Assembly (NCBI GenBank): GCA_003516705.1
Contig: DPCJ01000126.1
Span: forward strand, 28,312-42,341
From: Prolixibacteraceae bacterium
Lineage (GTDB): Bacteria > Bacteroidota > Bacteroidia > Bacteroidales > Prolixibacteraceae
DNA length: 14,030 nucleotides
Direction of reading: 5' to 3'
The translations under genes and the position numbers were made by a program. Numbering within the stretch: position 1 is the first letter of the stretch; each line of letters begins with the position of its first letter. The notes beneath the pieces are model-generated. The model worked only from the letters and a program-made list of their open reading frames with translations, was not told the origin of the DNA and did no database searches. Shown piece by piece: positions 12,655-14,030 of this stretch.

Positions 12655-14030
12655 TCCGGAAGTATCAAACTAAAAATAATTGCCATCGTAAAGGCCAGCA
12701 GATAGCTGATAAGTCTTTCAGATATTCCGGTGGGTTCCAAAAGCCATGTTTTCCATACCACGGCTGAAACTGTTCCGGTAATGAGGCTGGCAAATGCACC
12801 AGCCCTCGAAAAACGTTTCCAGAAAAGAAGCAAAACAATGGCCGGACCGAATGAGGCACCGATGCCGCTCCAAGCGTAAGAAACAAGTCCGTAAACCGTA
12901 TCTTCCATGGTAATTGCCAAAAGAAATCCAATTAATCCGACTACCAAAATCAGTAGTTTATTCAGCAACAGCATCTTTTTCTCACTGATTTTCTTTTTCG
13001 ATACTTGTTGGTATAAATCTTCGGTTGACGCGGTTGAAACAACAATCAACTGAGACGATGCTGTTGACATCATGGCCGAAACAGCACCTGATAAAAGGAT
13101 TCCGGCCAAAATAGGGTTTACAAGTGTAACCACCATTGCGGGCATTATTTTTTCAGAATCGGCAGCAATCTGCGCTGTCATTTCACCCAGCGCTCCGGCT
13201 TTCACCAGTTCATAACCAATAATCCCTATCATAAAGGCTCCGCCATAAGAGAGCAGTGTCCACAAAACAGCCACCCAGCGGCTTTGCCGTGTTTCAGCCT
13301 GGTTGCGCATGGCCATCATCCGAACCAGTAACTGCGGTTGGCCGGTATAACCAAATGCCCAGCTTAATCCGTTTATAATCAACAATCCGCCTGTGAGTTT
13401 TCCGGCAGCCTGATTCAATGGTACTGTGTAATTTGCATGGATTATTGTATTGGCAATATCAATGTTTAAAGTGGCAGCAATAAAAAGCGCGATGATGGGT
13501 AAAACTACGCAGGTGAAAACCATCAGGATTGCCTGGAAAGCATCGGTGGCAACCACGGTGATAAAACCACCCAGCATGGTGTAAATTGTAACGAGTACCG
13601 AACCGATGACCATTCCCCAGAAAGGGTCGATGTGAAATGTGTCGTTAAAGATTTTGCCGGCACCGCTGAATTGTGCTGCAATATAAAGGATAAAAAATAA
13701 GATGATAATGATGGATGTTAAAACGCCAAAACTTCGGCTGGTTCCTTTGTAAGTTTCAGAAAACAAAGCAGGTACTGTAAGTGCGCCTGTTTTTTCGGTG
13801 AGTTTCTGAAGTGGTTCCGCCAAAAAAATCCAGAGGAAAAGAATGCCGGCCACACATCCTGCAGCCACCCAGATTGCCGCCATTCCTTCGCTGTAAGCAA
13901 GTCCGGTAAGTCCCAAAAGCAACCAGGCCGATTCGCCGGTTGCCCGCTCAGATAATGCCAGCGAAATTCCGGAAATCTTTTTTCCACCCAAAATAAAATC
14001 GGTATTGGTTTTTGAACGGCGGGCCGAGTA
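12600..14030 (-). CDS. putP: PutP-type sodium:solute symporter (probable Na+/proline), N-terminus outside window
   Basis: The reading frame is open to the window edge, so the beginning of the protein is missing; 476 codons are present. The visible product is a polytopic inner-membrane protein of the SSS family (LeuT fold). PutP-like blocks are GGKKISGISLALSERATGES followed by AWLLLGLTGLAY, the FGYTGQPQLLVRMMAMRN block near the middle (PutP: FGYPGQPHILVRFMA), and SAVSAMM-type MSTASSQLIVVSTASTEDLY, which includes Ser/Thr residues of the Na2 sodium site. Proline uptake coupled to Na+ is the likeliest role, but other amino acids are possible. The last 18 residues, EASPNPSAGGESETKKYT, depart from the hydrophobic last helix and are largely encoded by a REP-like repeat. 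The TGA stop at 12600-12602 lies 41 bases from the convergent beta-helix stop. Confidence 0.93.
   Translation of the reverse strand, partial: YSARRSKTNTDFILGGKKISGISLALSERATGESAWLLLGLTGLAYSEGMAAIWVAAGCVAGILFLWIFLAEPLQKLTEKTGALTVPALFSETYKGTSRSFGVLTSIIIILFFILYIAAQFSGAGKIFNDTFHIDPFWGMVIGSVLVTIYTMLGGFITVVATDAFQAILMVFTCVVLPIIALFIAATLNIDIANTIIHANYTVPLNQAAGKLTGGLLIINGLSWAFGYTGQPQLLVRMMAMRNQAETRQSRWVAVLWTLLSYGGAFMIGIIGYELVKAGALGEMTAQIAADSEKIMPAMVVTLVNPILAGILLSGAVSAMMSTASSQLIVVSTASTEDLYQQVSKKKISEKKMLLLNKLLILVVGLIGFLLAITMEDTVYGLVSYAWSGIGASFGPAIVLLLFWKRFSRAGAFASLITGTVSAVVWKTWLLEPTGISERLISYLLAFTMAIIFSLILPEASPNPSAGGESETKKYT

Noticed and set aside
12488..12673. A 61-codon + strand frame across the end of the beta-helix gene and the REP-like pair
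   Set aside because: It is out of frame with the beta-helix gene and then reads repeat DNA (RREGKFFFTYIFLF...); no support as a gene.
1..14030. CRISPR array, tRNA, phage or transposase genes, defence system
   Set aside because: No regularly spaced identical repeats, cloverleaf-like segments, integrase/transposase motifs or known defence-gene signatures were seen on either strand.

Overview
The window looks like chromosomal DNA from a member of the Bacteroidota, plausibly a marine or sediment lineage near Marinilabiliales/Prolixibacteraceae; the order-level guess is inference. The evidence is moderate GC content, genes without strong Shine-Dalgarno sequences, -7 boxes of the Bacteroidota TAnnTTTG type, secreted lipoproteins with short lipoboxes, and proteins such as DUF2891 and a lipoprotein-type aldose 1-epimerase. 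The gene content is mostly ordinary core and peripheral metabolism. No phage, CRISPR array, tRNA, rRNA or intact insertion sequence is visible.

Layout. Positions 1-842 hold the end of the infC-rpmI-rplT translation operon on the + strand, closed by a strong hairpin terminator. Positions 881-5716 hold five minus-strand genes: an atypical SDR, a secreted DUF2891 protein, an SRPBCC protein, a YdeI/DUF1801 protein and a MATE exporter. Positions 5822-6583 carry a plus-strand lipoprotein that resembles the tail of a GH127/DUF1680 glycosidase without its catalytic cysteines. Next come a minus-strand single-chain iron-sulfur L-serine dehydratase, a plus-strand secreted aldose 1-epimerase, a minus-strand SDR + two-module VOC protein pair, a plus-strand secreted right-handed beta-helix protein, and a minus-strand PutP-type sodium:solute symporter cut by the window end.

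Function. The translation genes form a classical operon. The secreted epimerase, beta-helix protein, DUF2891 protein and GH127-like lipoprotein suggest periplasmic or surface carbohydrate handling, but they are not one polysaccharide-utilisation locus: no SusC/SusD pair or regulator is present. Serine deamination and PutP-type uptake fit amino-acid catabolism.

The most unusual content is between the genes. It includes several families of short palindromic or short-period repeats, mostly at gene 3' ends: a REP-like family whose copy encodes the C-terminal tail of the symporter, 7-8 nt period repeats starting just after four stop codons, a two-part palindromic repeat block at 1731-1905, and a perfect 18-bp inverted repeat at 3563-3607 that may be a paired operator. 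No clear new multi-gene system was found; the best leads are the GH127-like remnant lipoprotein, the 3563-3607 palindrome and the repeat-derived protein tail.
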